From positions 62,001-126,000 of the forward strand of contig NZ_JABEDH010000007.1 in assembly GCF_029285175.1 (NCBI RefSeq): DNA of 64,000 nucleotides, read 5' to 3'. Positions 26,092-35,724 of this stretch are shown in pieces; position 1 is the first letter of the stretch, and each line of letters starts with the position of its first letter. The DNA comes from Sulfitobacter sp. M05 (GTDB taxonomy: Bacteria > Pseudomonadota > Alphaproteobacteria > Rhodobacterales > Rhodobacteraceae). The notes beneath the pieces are model-generated. The model saw nothing but the letters and a program-made list of their open reading frames with translations, did no database searches and was not told where the DNA came from. Made by a program: the position numbers and the translations under genes.

Positions 26092-26877
26092 ATGAAGAAT
26101 GAAGACAACAAGACCCATCTGGGCGTTTCGCCATTACTCGATTTCGATGGGGACGCCATCGCAAATCTGATCCGCGAGCGCAGCTGGTTGTCTTTGGACG
26201 AATTCCACCGGATTGGTGCTGCCTACGACTACGTGCGCAACGAAATCGTTTTTGGCTACAATGCTGCAGACGACATGCCAGCCTCATCAGTACTGCGTGA
26301 CGGATATGGTCAATGCAACACCAAGGCCACGCTATTGATGGCTTTGTTGCGTGCGGTCGACATCCCTTGTCGATTGCACGGCTTCACAATCCATAAATCC
26401 TTGCAGCGTGGGATCGTACCAGAACTCATCTATCCGATTGCGCCTGAGAGCATCCTTCATAGCTGGGTGGAAATCTTGCATCGAGGGCGTTGGATCAATC
26501 TGGAAGGCTTTATTTTGGACGACGCGGTCTTGTCTGCTCTTCAGGACAGATTTGTTCGCGATAACGACAGTCTGTGTGCCTATGGGGTCGGAACAGACCG
26601 CCTTTCTTCACCATCCATCGAATGGAGCGGAACAGATACCTTCATCCAAAAAACCGGCATTAACGCCGATCTTGGTCTGTTCGACACGCCAGACGACTTT
26701 TATGCGCAGCATCAACAATCCTTTGGAGGTCTTCGTGGGCTGCTTTATCGATATCTGATCCGTCACTGGATGAATGCCCGCGTGCGACGAATACGCAGTG
26801 GGGTTGTTCCAGTGATCCCGATGGCTGAAACCAATTCTGTACAGTTTGTTCGTGAAGGCGGGGTTGGATCGCCATGA
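26092..26877 (+). CDS. Transglutaminase-like cysteine peptidase-fold protein
   Basis: 261 aa, no signal peptide. The transglutaminase-core motif is clear: DGYGQCNTKATLL with the candidate nucleophile C75 and the His of HSWVEIL (H123). The third position, usually Asp, falls in NLEGFILDD and is less certain. Cytoplasmic members of this superfamily include proteases and peptide N-glycanase-like enzymes; the substrate here is unknown. It is the first gene after a MerR-box promoter and is coupled to a small membrane protein and a CDF metal transporter, so metal stress is its likely trigger. Confidence 0.75.
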   Translation: MKNEDNKTHLGVSPLLDFDGDAIANLIRERSWLSLDEFHRIGAAYDYVRNEIVFGYNAADDMPASSVLRDGYGQCNTKATLLMALLRAVDIPCRLHGFTIHKSLQRGIVPELIYPIAPESILHSWVEILHRGRWINLEGFILDDAVLSALQDRFVRDNDSLCAYGVGTDRLSSPSIEWSGTDTFIQKTGINADLGLFDTPDDFYAQHQQSFGGLRGLLYRYLIRHWMNARVRRIRSGVVPVIPMAETNSVQFVREGGVGSP

Positions 26878-27062
26878 CCGCTGGTTGGGTCCATTTGTCG
26901 GTAATAACTGCAATTCCAATGTTTCATGTCATCATCGCTGTTCCGCTAACAATTGTTTCCGCAATTTTACTCGCGACCGAGGGGCTTCTGGCCATGACCA
27001 GCGACCTTTTTGTTAGGTGCCTAAGTTTGTTTTCGAAGGGAGGGGCAATGGGATGGTCCTGA
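26874..27062 (+). CDS. 62-aa membrane protein between transglutaminase and CDF genes
   Basis: Overlaps the transglutaminase stop by 4 nt (ATGA) and ends 21 nt before the CDF start. One long hydrophobic stretch (FHVIIAVPLTIVSAILLA) and a second weaker one are visible, with a polar end. The coupling supports translation. No family recognised. Confidence 0.5.
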   Translation: MTAGWVHLSVITAIPMFHVIIAVPLTIVSAILLATEGLLAMTSDLFVRCLSLFSKGGAMGWS

Positions 27063-27083
27063 ATATTGAGAGAAGGGCACTGG

Positions 27084-27989
27084 ATGCCTCATGATCACGG
27101 AATAGACCCGCAGTCGGGAGACCGTCGCGTTGGAGTCGCCATTTGGGCGAACGGTCTGCTGACCGTTGCTCAAATCATTGGCGGAATTCTTTCGGGAAGC
27201 CTCGCGTTGATCGCCGATGCCATACATAACTTCTCGGATATGGCCTCACTCGTCATCGCCTTTGGCGCGCGCAAAATCGCCCGCCGCCCGGCAGATGCAA
27301 AGATGACCTTTGGCTATGGCAGGATCGAAATCGTTGCAGCGCTGATCAACTACACGTCGCTGATTATCATTGGGATGTATCTTGTCTACGAGGGTGCAAT
27401 GCGCTTCGCGGATCCACCGCAAATCGAGGGCTGGACAGTCGTAATTCTTGGTTGCGTCGCTTTAGCGGTCGACACGCTCACCGCGATGCTCACGTATTCC
27501 ATGCAAAAGGGTAGCGTGAACATCCGTGCGTTGTTCTTGCACAACCTCAGTGATGCACTGGCCTCTGTCGCCGTAATCGTGGGCGGCGTATTGATCCTGA
27601 TCTACGATATCCGTTGGGTTGATCCGGCCATCACCATCGGTATCGCTGCATACATCCTTTGGCTCGCCTTTACCGAAATCGGCGGACCTATCCGGACACT
27701 TATGCTCGGCAGTCCACCGGATATGGACACCGACGCAGTGATTACGGCCATTGAGGACATCGACGGCGTCGAAGAACTGCATCACGCGCATTTCTGGCAA
27801 ATGCAGGAACATCAAGCGGCGCTCGACACCCATGTGGTGATCGAGGACGCACGCTGGGACGATGTGGAGACTCTGAAGAAGAAAATCAAAGCCCGCCTGG
27901 AAGAGGATTTCGGTATTTCTCATTCGACACTGGAATTCGAGCGATCATGCGACAAGCACGAAGAGGCCACACGGTATGGCCATGAATGA
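27084..27989 (+). CDS. Cation diffusion facilitator (CzcD/ZitB-like metal/proton antiporter)
   Basis: 301 aa from the ATG at 27084 (GAGAAGGG upstream). Six membrane helices with the metal-site HxxxD motifs IADAIHNFSDMASL and LHNLSDALASV, and a C-terminal cytoplasmic domain with His/Asp residues (ELHHAHFWQMQEHQAALDTH). Typical substrates are Zn, Cd and Co exported in exchange for protons. The MerR-box promoter at 26028 should drive it with the transglutaminase. The last 14 nt overlap the methyltransferase gene. Confidence 0.93.
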   Translation: MPHDHGIDPQSGDRRVGVAIWANGLLTVAQIIGGILSGSLALIADAIHNFSDMASLVIAFGARKIARRPADAKMTFGYGRIEIVAALINYTSLIIIGMYLVYEGAMRFADPPQIEGWTVVILGCVALAVDTLTAMLTYSMQKGSVNIRALFLHNLSDALASVAVIVGGVLILIYDIRWVDPAITIGIAAYILWLAFTEIGGPIRTLMLGSPPDMDTDAVITAIEDIDGVEELHHAHFWQMQEHQAALDTHVVIEDARWDDVETLKKKIKARLEEDFGISHSTLEFERSCDKHEEATRYGHE

Positions 27990-28539
27990 GTTCACAGTGC
28001 TTGCAGCAATACTTGGGTGCCTTGCCAACAGTTTATTGATCCTTGGTTTGGCATGGTCAATTTACCGACCAAAACAGCGTGTTTGGCCGCCCGAACAGTC
28101 GACAGCGATGCATCGGATCGCGGTTTGGACTCTCACTTGTATCGGCTTCGGTTCAGCAATTTTCATAGGCTTTGTCGAATGGGGCATTTTGGATGTCCCT
28201 GCATTCTTGCGGTGGGGATTGGGGCTGGTCCTGCTCATTTTTGGTAATGTCGTGGTGTGGGCTGGCGTACTTCATCTTGGCTTCGCGGCGACGAGCGGAG
28301 CAAAAGGATCTCTGCGAACCACCGGCCTTTATAGGTATTCCCGAAACCCTCAATATCTGGCAGATATCGCGATCCTTGTTGGGATTGGAATCCTATCTGC
28401 TTCGATTATGTCTTGGCCGGTGATCTTCACAGGCATTGTGGCGCTTGCTCTGGCACCCTTTTCGGAAGAGCCTTGGTTGTTGGAAAAATACGGTGACGCC
28501 TATGCAGAATATCTGATGGCGACCAGAAGGTTCTTCTAA
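27976..28539 (+). CDS. Isoprenylcysteine methyltransferase-family membrane protein
   Basis: 187 aa with about five membrane helices. The C-terminal ICMT/PEMT signature is present: TTGLYRYSRNPQYLADI and EEPWLLEKYGDAYAEYL. Bacterial members are membrane S-adenosylmethionine methyltransferases of mostly unknown substrate and often sit beside metal-resistance genes. It overlaps the CDF gene by 14 nt. The 184 nt after it hold no convincing gene. Confidence 0.8.
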   Translation: MAMNEFTVLAAILGCLANSLLILGLAWSIYRPKQRVWPPEQSTAMHRIAVWTLTCIGFGSAIFIGFVEWGILDVPAFLRWGLGLVLLIFGNVVVWAGVLHLGFAATSGAKGSLRTTGLYRYSRNPQYLADIAILVGIGILSASIMSWPVIFTGIVALALAPFSEEPWLLEKYGDAYAEYLMATRRFF

Positions 28540-28723
28540 TGAAAAACGCAAGTGGGGCAGGTGGTACATCGGACCCTTTGGGCGCATCTCCAAGGAGCGT
28601 TAAACAGGAAACAGGACGTTGCAACCATAGCCTTTGCACGAACATGTGATTGGTTTCACTTGGAATTTCATAAGGTCACTGGCATATGTTTTCCAAACAC
28701 ATTTACTAGGAGGTTGCATTGTT

Positions 28724-29389
28724 ATGTTAACCAGACGCCACTTTGTCCTTTCAACCGCCGCATTGTTTTCGGCACCAATCCCTCAAGCAGTGCTGGCCGC
28801 TCCAACATCTGACAGATCGAAGTGGGCGGCTTGGGATGCTCAGGTAACGCCTGCAAACTATGATCCTTCTACGTCCAATCCGTGGGGCTTTCACCCGCGT
28901 TTTCTTCCTCAGCTCGTGCAGGCAAACGATGGCCTTACGCCGGGTGACATCCATGTCGATGCCGTCGCACGCTATATCTATCATATCCGCAACGACGGAA
29001 CAGCGATGAGATATGGCGTTGCGATTGCTAAGGGCAATCTATACGAGCCAGGCACATATTTGATCCGGCGAAAAACCCAGTGGCCAACGTGGACGCCTAC
29101 ACCTGCGATGATCGAGCGGGAACCGTCGGTTTACGGTCCTGTCGCCGACGGGGTGGATGGAGGGCCTACCAATCCGCTGGGTTCCCGGGCGCTTTACCTT
29201 TTTGTTGGCAATCGCGATACGTATTTGCGCATCCACGGCACACCCAGTCCAAAATCGATTGGAGGACGCGCAAGTTCAGGATGTGTGCGTATGGTTATGG
29301 CTCACATCAATGGGCTTTATGATCAGGTATCCACTGGATCGACAGCGTTCTTGTATCCGCCTGAAGATAGAATCACCGCACAGAGCTAA
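28724..29389 (+). CDS. L,D-transpeptidase (YkuD domain), copy 2
   Basis: 221 aa from the ATG at 28724, which has a strong AGGAGG upstream. Tat-like signal (TRRHFVLSTAALFSA). The catalytic region is IHGTPSPKSIGGRASSGCVRM. Shares a long signature with copy 4 at 30735 (WTPTP, REP..YGP, NPLG.RALYLF), so these two are paralogues. Export by the Tat route would let it fold in the cytoplasm, away from periplasmic copper, before export; that is inference. Confidence 0.9.
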   Translation: MLTRRHFVLSTAALFSAPIPQAVLAAPTSDRSKWAAWDAQVTPANYDPSTSNPWGFHPRFLPQLVQANDGLTPGDIHVDAVARYIYHIRNDGTAMRYGVAIAKGNLYEPGTYLIRRKTQWPTWTPTPAMIEREPSVYGPVADGVDGGPTNPLGSRALYLFVGNRDTYLRIHGTPSPKSIGGRASSGCVRMVMAHINGLYDQVSTGSTAFLYPPEDRITAQS

Positions 29390-29444
29390 GCATGCAGCCG
29401 GTCTGCACCTAATATTATCGAGATAATTCATGCCTGCGGCTGTA

Positions 29445-29735
29445 TCAACCAGTCGCGGGCACCCCTTGCGGCCTGGTACAAATTGGGTTGCCCCTTTTCG
29501 ATCTCAACGGCAAATAGGTTGTCTCAACGGGACCGACATAACGATAAACGAAGCATCCGTCTGTCGGCTCAATCTGAACGGCGTTCAAATCTTGGAACGG
29601 CGCGGCTATTTCAAGAACACCTTCTGGCAATTCTTTGATGAATCCGTCGGTTGAGGTGCCTGCTTGGCCGTCAAAATCAGCGCACCCTCCAAGCGCCAGT
29701 ATCGCAAAACCAAGACCACTCGTGCTAAATTTCAT
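29445..29735 (-). CDS. Small lipoprotein of unknown function
   Basis: 96 aa from the ATG at 29735, with AAAGGA upstream. Lipobox LALGGC places the lipidated Cys at about residue 17. The mature part (DFDGQAGTSTDGFIKELPEG, then LEIAAPFQDLNAVQ) contains two further cysteines near DGCFVYR and NPICTR that could form a disulfide. Opposite strand to the flanking transpeptidases. It is a plausible client of the nearby LspA and Lnt. Unrecognised family. Confidence 0.6.
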   Translation of the reverse strand: MKFSTSGLGFAILALGGCADFDGQAGTSTDGFIKELPEGVLEIAAPFQDLNAVQIEPTDGCFVYRYVGPVETTYLPLRSKRGNPICTRPQGVPATG

Positions 29736-30067
29736 TCTTACCGTTCCTTTTGATGTCGTAGTGTTCCTTGGAAACGCGAGCGAAAGCTGCATTCCCTCTT
29801 TCATCATTGAACAGCTCATTTAGGACCAGATCAACCTATGCAAGCCATCATAGCGCGAATGATCGCACTATAAGCTTTGACCACTGCATCCTATAGCCAC
29901 GGACGTGCTTGTGTAACCTCCAAGATAATGGGGCATAAGACAAATGTGATTGGCTGACCTGCGCCCCCCCATCATTCCCCTCACGCTTTTGTGATTACAA
30001 GTTGTTTGAAGCTCCAGTGGGTGAAGGTTGTAAACCAACGAAAACAGGCAAGAGCGAAGGATTCATC

Positions 30068-30658
30068 ATGAAGCTAGTTAAAGACTCCTCTATTTCACGT
30101 CGTGGGGCACTGCTCGGTGCGGCCGCAAGTGGGGTGTTCCTAGGAACAGGCGTTGCAACCGCGCAAACCACAGCACCTCTTGCTTCACCACCAGTGCGCC
30201 GCAATATTTCATCTTTCAGCACCTCAAACTGGAGGGATCACTTCGACAATCTAAACAACGGAGCAATCCTTTGCGACATCGATTCCCGAGCGGTGCAATA
30301 TTGGTCAGAGGATGAAAGCGTCTATAAGCTCTATCCATCCAGCGTTCCAGAATCTGAAGAACTGACAAAACGGGGATACACCAGCGTTATCAAGAAAGTG
30401 GAAGGGCCGAGCTGGCGTCCCACCCCTTCGATGAAAATCCGCAACCCTGATTGGCCGGATTATTTTCCACCCGGTCCAGACAACCCCTTGGGCACGCATG
30501 CGCTCTACCTTTCATGGCAATATTATCGCGTCCACGGAACGGGGGACACGCGGAAGATTGGCCGCCAATCGTCGAACGGATGCATCGGTCTTTACAACGA
30601 ACATATCAAAGAATTGTTCGCTTTGGCCGAAGTAGGAACACAAGTGAAACTGTTTTGA
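30068..30658 (+). CDS. L,D-transpeptidase (YkuD domain), copy 3
   Basis: 196 aa from the ATG at 30068 (GAAGGA upstream). Tat signal (SRRGALLGAAASGVFLG). Catalytic motif VHGTGDTRKIGRQSSNGCIGL. The substrate-loop signature (PSWRPTPSM, NPLGTHALYL) matches copies 2 and 4 but is more divergent. The 248 nt before it (29820-30067) show no gene or clear operator. Confidence 0.9.
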   Translation: MKLVKDSSISRRGALLGAAASGVFLGTGVATAQTTAPLASPPVRRNISSFSTSNWRDHFDNLNNGAILCDIDSRAVQYWSEDESVYKLYPSSVPESEELTKRGYTSVIKKVEGPSWRPTPSMKIRNPDWPDYFPPGPDNPLGTHALYLSWQYYRVHGTGDTRKIGRQSSNGCIGLYNEHIKELFALAEVGTQVKLF

Positions 30659-30734
30659 TTCCGCATGACTTGTTAAAGTCTGAGCTCGTGTACCAGGGCT
30701 CATTCTACGTCCACTATCCGAAAGCCATAGCCTC

Positions 30735-31310
30735 ATGAAGCGAAGAAAATTTCTCCTTGCCGCCGGGGCTGTCGGCGTTTTGGGCAGTCAACCGGTTTCA
30801 GCTCATGTAGTGCTTCCAAAGTATGATTTGCCGCCGGAGTACTTGCCTCAATTAGTAAGCATTCCAGCGGGCGCTGCTCCCTACGAAATTCATGTTGTAC
30901 CAAGCCAGTTTGCCCTGTTCTGGACCCAACCGGATAACACTGCAATTCGGTACACCGTCGGGATCGGTCGCCCAGGTCTTCATGAGGCAGGCGAATTCTA
31001 TGTTGGGGCAAAGAAGGAATGGCCCAGCTGGACACCGACCCCGGGCATGTTGCGTCGTGAGCCTCAGAAATATGGGCCATTACGGAATGGAATGCCTGGC
31101 GGTTTGAGCAACCCTCTAGGTGCGCGCGCCCTCTACCTCTTTCAACCGGGTCGCGGCGATACCTTTTTGCGTGTGCATGGCACAAATGACCCAAGTACTA
31201 TCGGCCGTGCAGTCTCAAACGGGTGCGCCAGATTGGTGAACGATCAGATTGTCCAATTTTATGATAAAGTCCCGCTGGACACGCGTGTGATCCTGTATCC
31301 CGCAACTTAG
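30735..31310 (+). CDS. L,D-transpeptidase (YkuD domain), copy 4
   Basis: 191 aa. The signal has a basic start (MKRRKFLLAAGAVGVLG), possibly Tat-independent. Catalytic motif VHGTNDPSTIGRAVSNGCARL. Very similar in layout to copy 2. It lies 76 nt after copy 3, on the same strand. Three such genes in 2.6 kb suggest local duplication followed by divergence. Confidence 0.9.
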   Translation: MKRRKFLLAAGAVGVLGSQPVSAHVVLPKYDLPPEYLPQLVSIPAGAAPYEIHVVPSQFALFWTQPDNTAIRYTVGIGRPGLHEAGEFYVGAKKEWPSWTPTPGMLRREPQKYGPLRNGMPGGLSNPLGARALYLFQPGRGDTFLRVHGTNDPSTIGRAVSNGCARLVNDQIVQFYDKVPLDTRVILYPAT

Positions 31311-31422
31311 AATACTGCCTTGGCGAGATCAGCGTGTTTTTGATAGCTTTTCAGCAGAAGATTTTCTGGGGAAGATAACTCAATCACCCCCGGATACCCC
31401 CCAATCCTAGGAAGGATTCAAG

Positions 31423-32157
31423 ATGTTATTAGCGCGACGCGGCCTGTCGAAAATTGTTCTTGCAACAGTATTAGCAGCATTTCCTGTTACTATTGTGGCC
31501 GCACAAGAACTCAATGAAGCAGATATCAAGCGTCTCGCACTTGAAGCGATCTTGGAAAAACCCGAAATTCTGATCGAAGCGCTTTCAATCCTTCAGGAAC
31601 GTGAAAATGTAGCGCTCGCCGAAGCGCAGACTGACGCCCTGTCTGAGTTGCGCGATGATTTCGAACAGAATGCCCCGATCTTCGGGAACTTGGATGGCAG
31701 CGTCACACTTGTCGAGTTCTTTGACTATAACTGCGGGTATTGTCGCCGCGCTGCACCAGAGGTCAAAGCGGTACTGGAGGCAAGCAAGGATGTCCGCATT
31801 ATTTATCGTGAATTCCCGATCCTAGGGCCCGGTTCCGAAGTTGCGGCGCGCGCGTCACTTGCCGCGAGAAACCAAGGTAAATATCAGCAGTTTCACGAGG
31901 CAATGATGGCATTGAACGGGCAAGCCGTTGAAGCAAGCGTTATGAAAATTGCAGGCGATGTAGGTCTTGATCTCGAAGTTTTGAAAACAGACATGCAATC
32001 AGAACTCGTGAACGAACACATTGCTGCCTCTCTGCGTTTGGCAGAAGCCTTGGGTATAACTGGAACGCCGACGTTCGTATTGGGTGACGAAATAATCCCC
32101 GGTGTTATCGAGCGCGGCGCCCTTCTTGAAAAGATAGCAGTCCTCGTCCCCGAGTGA
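31423..32157 (+). CDS. DsbA/ScsC-like periplasmic thiol oxidoreductase
   Basis: 244 aa with a signal peptide ending near IVAAQEL. A helical N-terminal segment (residues about 30-80) may serve for oligomerisation, as in ScsC and related copper-tolerance proteins. The thioredoxin domain has active site FFDYNCGYCRRAAPE and cis-Pro loop ITGTPTFVLGD. ScsC-type proteins protect or shuffle disulfides under copper stress. It is upstream of the CueR-box copA promoter. Confidence 0.88.
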   Translation: MLLARRGLSKIVLATVLAAFPVTIVAAQELNEADIKRLALEAILEKPEILIEALSILQERENVALAEAQTDALSELRDDFEQNAPIFGNLDGSVTLVEFFDYNCGYCRRAAPEVKAVLEASKDVRIIYREFPILGPGSEVAARASLAARNQGKYQQFHEAMMALNGQAVEASVMKIAGDVGLDLEVLKTDMQSELVNEHIAASLRLAEALGITGTPTFVLGDEIIPGVIERGALLEKIAVLVPE

Positions 32158-32193
32158 ATTGGGCGAATATTGCAAAACCAAACCTTATAAGCC

Positions 32194-32224
32194 TTGACCT
32201 TCCACCTGCTGGAACCTCTATCTC
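32194..32224 (+). promoter_or_regulatory. CueR-type promoter of copA
   Basis: -35 TTGACC (32194-32199), 19-bp spacer holding TTCC-N7-GGAA, -10 TATCTC (32219-32224). This is the best CueR match in the window. Because it lies inside an in-frame upstream extension of copA, the true copA start must be the ATG at 32254. Confidence 0.85.
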
Positions 32225-32253
32225 TAAAGTTATCCGGAGCAAGAGGTCTCACT

Positions 32254-34767
32254 ATGGAAAGCGAAAAGTCACTCACGTTCGGCATAAAAGAGATGAGTTG
32301 TGCGTCCTGTGTCGGCCGTGTGGAAAAAGCATTGAGCGCGGTATCGGGCGTCTCTCAGGCGCATGTAAATCTGGCGTCTGAAACGGCCACAATAACCGCC
32401 GATGGCACGTTTGATGCTCAAAACGTGATCACCGCGCTGGACGCGGCGGGCTATCCTGCAGAACTGAAGGCCTATCGTTTCAGCATCGAAAACATGTCTT
32501 GCGCGTCGTGCGTGGGGCGCGTCGAGCGTTCGCTATCTGCGATTCCTGGCGTCGTTTCTGTTACGGTTAATCTCGCAAAGGAAGAAGCGGCAGTGCGTGT
32601 TTTGGGCGCTGCTGTATCGTCTGCGGACATTGCCGAAACTGCGAGCGCTGCGGGCTATCCAGCGACATTGGTCACCGATCCCGGAGCGACAGACGCGACA
32701 AACGATCGCAAAGTGGAAGAAGCGGCCCATCTGCGCCGGATGACACTGGTTGCTGCAGTATTCACCTTGCCGGTCTTTATCCTCGAAATGGGGAGCCACT
32801 TGATCCCGGCTCTTCACAGCTGGATCATGAATTCACTGGGGATGGGCGTCAACTGGGGCATACAATTTGTTCTGACCACCGTTGTTCTGGCTTGGCCGGG
32901 GCGACAATTCTATCTCAAGGGTTTTCCGGCGCTCTTTAAAGGCGCGCCTGACATGAATTCGCTTGTAGCCCTAGGATCTTCGGCAGCTTGGGGGTTTTCC
33001 ACAGTCGCGCTTTTTGCCCCGTCGCTTTTGCCGGATGGCACGCGTGTCGTCTATTTTGAGGCGGCCGCAGTGATTGTGACGCTTATCCTGCTGGGTCGTT
33101 TTCTCGAGGCACGCGCGAAAGGGCGCACAGGTCAGGCGATCCGCAAACTGGTGGGTCTGCGGGCCAAGACAGCGCAGGTGGAGCGGGACGGGCAATTGGT
33201 CGAATTGCCCGTGGACGATATCGTTGTAGGTGACCTTATCCAAGCGCGTCCAGGTGAAAAGATTGCCGTCGATGGTGTCGTCGTCAAAGGTGCGTCTTAT
33301 GTCGATGAAAGCATGATCACCGGAGAACCAATCCCGGTAGAAAAATTGGCGGACGCCGAGGTTGTCGGCGGTACGATCAACGGTTCCGGCGCGCTTATGT
33401 TTCGTGCGACAAAGGTGGGCGGCGATACCATGCTGGCCCAAATCATTCGCATGGTCGAAGAGGCACAGGGGGCAAAACTTCCCATCCAAGACCTCGTGAA
33501 CCGGATAACACTTTGGTTTGTGCCTGCTGTGATGGGCGTCGCGGCGCTGACATTTCTGACATGGTTATTGGTCGGGCCCGACCCCGCGCTCAGTTTTGCA
33601 TTAGTGGCGGCAGTGGCGGTTCTGATCATTGCCTGTCCCTGCGCAATGGGTTTGGCCACGCCGACGTCGATCATGGTCGGCACTGGCCGCGCCGCCGAAT
33701 TGGGTGTGCTGTTTCGGCGCGGTGACGCGCTTCAAACGTTAAGCGATGTAACGACCGTTGCTTTAGACAAGACCGGAACATTGACCGAGGGTCATCCGGA
33801 GTTAACGGATCTGACAATCACCAAAGGGTTCGAGGAGGCCGATGTGCTGCGCCTTGTCGCCTCTGTCGAGGCTATGTCGGAGCATCCGATTGCTGCGGCC
33901 ATTGTCCGACATGCAAAGCAGAACGGTCTGGCACTCGCATCAATTGACGATTTTAGCTCAATCACCGGATTTGGCGTCAGTGCGGTTATTGAGGGCCGCA
34001 AAGTTTTTGTCGGAGCCGATCGGTTGATGTCCCGTGAAGGGATCGATTTGGACGCTGTTAAAAGTGTTGGCGAAACCCTTGGGAAGGAGGGTAAAACACC
34101 CCTTTTCGCGGCTATTGACGGGCAGCTTGCTGCGGTCATTGCTGTGTCCGACCCGATCAAGGCCAGCACAGCCGAGGCGATTGGCACGTTGCACGATCTG
34201 GGACTTAAGGTTGCGATGATCACGGGCGACAACGAAGCCACAGCGCAGGCAATTGCAGCAAAACTGGGCATCGACGAGGTGGTCGCGGAAGTTTTGCCAG
34301 AGGGCAAAGTCGCAGCGATCGAAAGGCTGCAAACTGGTGGGAGCAAGATTGCCTTTGTCGGTGACGGCATCAACGATGCCCCGGCACTTGCCCGCGCAGA
34401 TGTTGGCATTGCGATCGGCACGGGAACTGATGTTGCGATAGAATCGGCAGATGTCGTGTTGATGTCTGGCGATTTGAAGGGTGTGGTGAACGCTTTGCAC
34501 GTCAGCCAACGGACCATGCGCAATATTCGCCAAAACCTGTTTTGGGCCTTTGGATATAACGCATTGCTGATCCCGGTTGCGGCCGGCGTTTTCTATCCGG
34601 TCGCTGGCTTGATGCTGTCACCCGCACTTGCGGCGGGGGCCATGGCCCTGTCCAGCGTGTTCGTGCTGTCAAATGCACTCCGCTTGCGTTGGGTTGCGCC
34701 TGAACTTTCTGAGTCCGCCGCAAACGCCCGCCAAAATCGTAAACTTGTTTCAGCACCCGCAGAATAG
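32254..34767 (+). CDS. copA: Cu(I)-exporting P1B-type ATPase CopA with two metal-binding domains
   Basis: 837 aa. Two N-terminal heavy-metal domains carry [10 protein letters not shown] at C16/C19 and again at C83/C86. The transmembrane CPC is at 461-463 ([13 protein letters not shown]), phosphorylated D505 is in DKTGTLTEG, and [10 protein letters not shown] is present. ACPCxxGLATP with the final-helix [15 protein letters not shown] is the Cu(I) signature. It pumps Cu(I) from cytoplasm to periplasm. The gene has a CueR promoter 30 nt upstream of its start and is followed after 10 nt by cueR itself. Confidence 0.95.
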   Translation: MESEKSLTFGIKEMSCASCVGRVEKALSAVSGVSQAHVNLASETATITADGTFDAQNVITALDAAGYPAELKAYRFSIENMSCASCVGRVERSLSAIPGVVSVTVNLAKEEAAVRVLGAAVSSADIAETASAAGYPATLVTDPGATDATNDRKVEEAAHLRRMTLVAAVFTLPVFILEMGSHLIPALHSWIMNSLGMGVNWGIQFVLTTVVLAWPGRQFYLKGFPALFKGAPDMNSLVALGSSAAWGFSTVALFAPSLLPDGTRVVYFEAAAVIVTLILLGRFLEARAKGRTGQAIRKLVGLRAKTAQVERDGQLVELPVDDIVVGDLIQARPGEKIAVDGVVVKGASYVDESMITGEPIPVEKLADAEVVGGTINGSGALMFRATKVGGDTMLAQIIRMVEEAQGAKLPIQDLVNRITLWFVPAVMGVAALTFLTWLLVGPDPALSFALVAAVAVLIIACPCAMGLATPTSIMVGTGRAAELGVLFRRGDALQTLSDVTTVALDKTGTLTEGHPELTDLTITKGFEEADVLRLVASVEAMSEHPIAAAIVRHAKQNGLALASIDDFSSITGFGVSAVIEGRKVFVGADRLMSREGIDLDAVKSVGETLGKEGKTPLFAAIDGQLAAVIAVSDPIKASTAEAIGTLHDLGLKVAMITGDNEATAQAIAAKLGIDEVVAEVLPEGKVAAIERLQTGGSKIAFVGDGINDAPALARADVGIAIGTGTDVAIESADVVLMSGDLKGVVNALHVSQRTMRNIRQNLFWAFGYNALLIPVAAGVFYPVAGLMLSPALAAGAMALSSVFVLSNALRLRWVAPELSESAANARQNRKLVSAPAE

Positions 34768-34777
34768 GGATCTCAAC

Positions 34778-35173
34778 ATGAATATCGGAGACGTATCCAA
34801 GCGTGCGGGGTTGCCGCCAAAAACCATCCGCTATTATGAGGATATCGGTCTGGTGACCCCATTGCGTGATCCCAACGGGTATCGCAGTTTTCGCGGCAGC
34901 GACATGCACAAGCTCGCCTTTTTGAGTCGCGCCCGCGCATTGGGGTTCACGATAGAAGACTGCCGCAATCTCTTGGCACTCTGGGACGATAAGGATCGGG
35001 CAAGCGCGGATGTCCGGGCAATCGCAAAAGAACATCTGACACAAATTGAAAGCAAGATTGCGGACCTGCAGGATATCCGAAAGACCCTCACCCATCTTGT
35101 GAAGGAATGCGCAGGGGATGACCGTCCAGATTGCCCTATTTTGCAGACTCTAGAAAATATTTCAAAACAATAA
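34778..35173 (+). CDS. cueR: CueR copper-responsive MerR-family activator
   Basis: 131 aa. HTH (KTIRYYEDIGLV), dimer helix, and the Cu(I)-binding loop C111-x7-C119 in ECAGDDRPDCPIL, almost the same as that of E. coli CueR. Ser76 stands where divalent-metal sensors have Cys. It should activate the promoters at 8772, 32194 and 43562 and probably act at the dyads at 35180 and 36545. It is transcribed with copA. Confidence 0.95.
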   Translation: MNIGDVSKRAGLPPKTIRYYEDIGLVTPLRDPNGYRSFRGSDMHKLAFLSRARALGFTIEDCRNLLALWDDKDRASADVRAIAKEHLTQIESKIADLQDIRKTLTHLVKECAGDDRPDCPILQTLENISKQ

Positions 35174-35179
35174 CGGAAC

Positions 35180-35195
35180 ATTCCAGCGCTGGAAT
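35180..35195. promoter_or_regulatory. CueR-like dyad before the DUF305 gene
   Basis: A perfect 16-bp palindrome, ATTCCAGC-GCTGGAAT, 42 nt before the start at 35237. A GTTAAC (35199-35204) could be the -10; the -35 is weak. The core TTCCAGCGCTGGA recurs at 36547. Confidence 0.6.
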
Positions 35196-35236
35196 CTGGT
35201 TAACACAATAACAAATGAAAATTACGGAGACTTTGC

Positions 35237-35713
35237 ATGTCCTACTGGCGTTTTTTCGCAATGATCATCACATCGACAGTGGTGATGTTTGGCTTGATGT
35301 ACCTGAACACCTATGCGCTGGATCACGTTTTCTTTAGCGAAACGCGCAGTTACATGGCGATCTATATGGGGGCGGTAATGGCCATGATCATGCTCGCCTT
35401 CATGCTGGGTATGTATAGCAACCGTCGCGCAAACATCGCGATATTCGTGGGCAGTGCCGTCGTTTTTGCTGTGTCTGTGTTCCTTGTGCGTAGCCAGACG
35501 ACTGTGGATGATACATCGTGGATGCGGGCGATGATCCCTCACCATTCGATAGCGATTTTGACAAGTGAACGGGCCAATATTTCAGACCCGCGCGTGCGCG
35601 AGCTTGCGGATGGCATCATAAAAGCACAGCGCCTTGAGATCGCAGAGATGAAAGCGTTGATCGCGGACTTGGAAGGCGGCCCTGCTGCAACGCCGGAACT
35701 CGACGGAAAATAG
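35237..35713 (+). CDS. DUF305 membrane protein
   Basis: 158 aa, three N-terminal membrane helices and a C-terminal periplasmic DUF305 helix region: MRAMIPHHSIAILTSERANI and DGIIKAQRLEIAEMKALI. The His pair in MIPHHS and the spaced Met/Glu residues are typical. DUF305 proteins are common in copper and silver resistance regions and are thought to bind metal; the function is not established. It is followed after 11 nt by the glutaredoxin fusion. Confidence 0.88.
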   Translation: MSYWRFFAMIITSTVVMFGLMYLNTYALDHVFFSETRSYMAIYMGAVMAMIMLAFMLGMYSNRRANIAIFVGSAVVFAVSVFLVRSQTTVDDTSWMRAMIPHHSIAILTSERANISDPRVRELADGIIKAQRLEIAEMKALIADLEGGPAATPELDGK

Positions 35714-35724
35714 AGGAAACTGCT

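Noticed and set aside
28539-28649. 36-codon ORF starting in the stop of the methyltransferase gene
   Set aside because: The overlap (TAATG) is suggestive, but the sequence is low-complexity with no hydrophobic or domain signal.
28640-29955. Repeated ATGTGATTGG before two L,D-transpeptidase genes
   Set aside because: Only ten bases, at different distances from the genes, with no matching promoter elements.
32194-32253. Upstream TTG start for CopA
   Set aside because: The extra 20 codons are the CueR promoter itself; the ATG at 32254 has a ribosome site.
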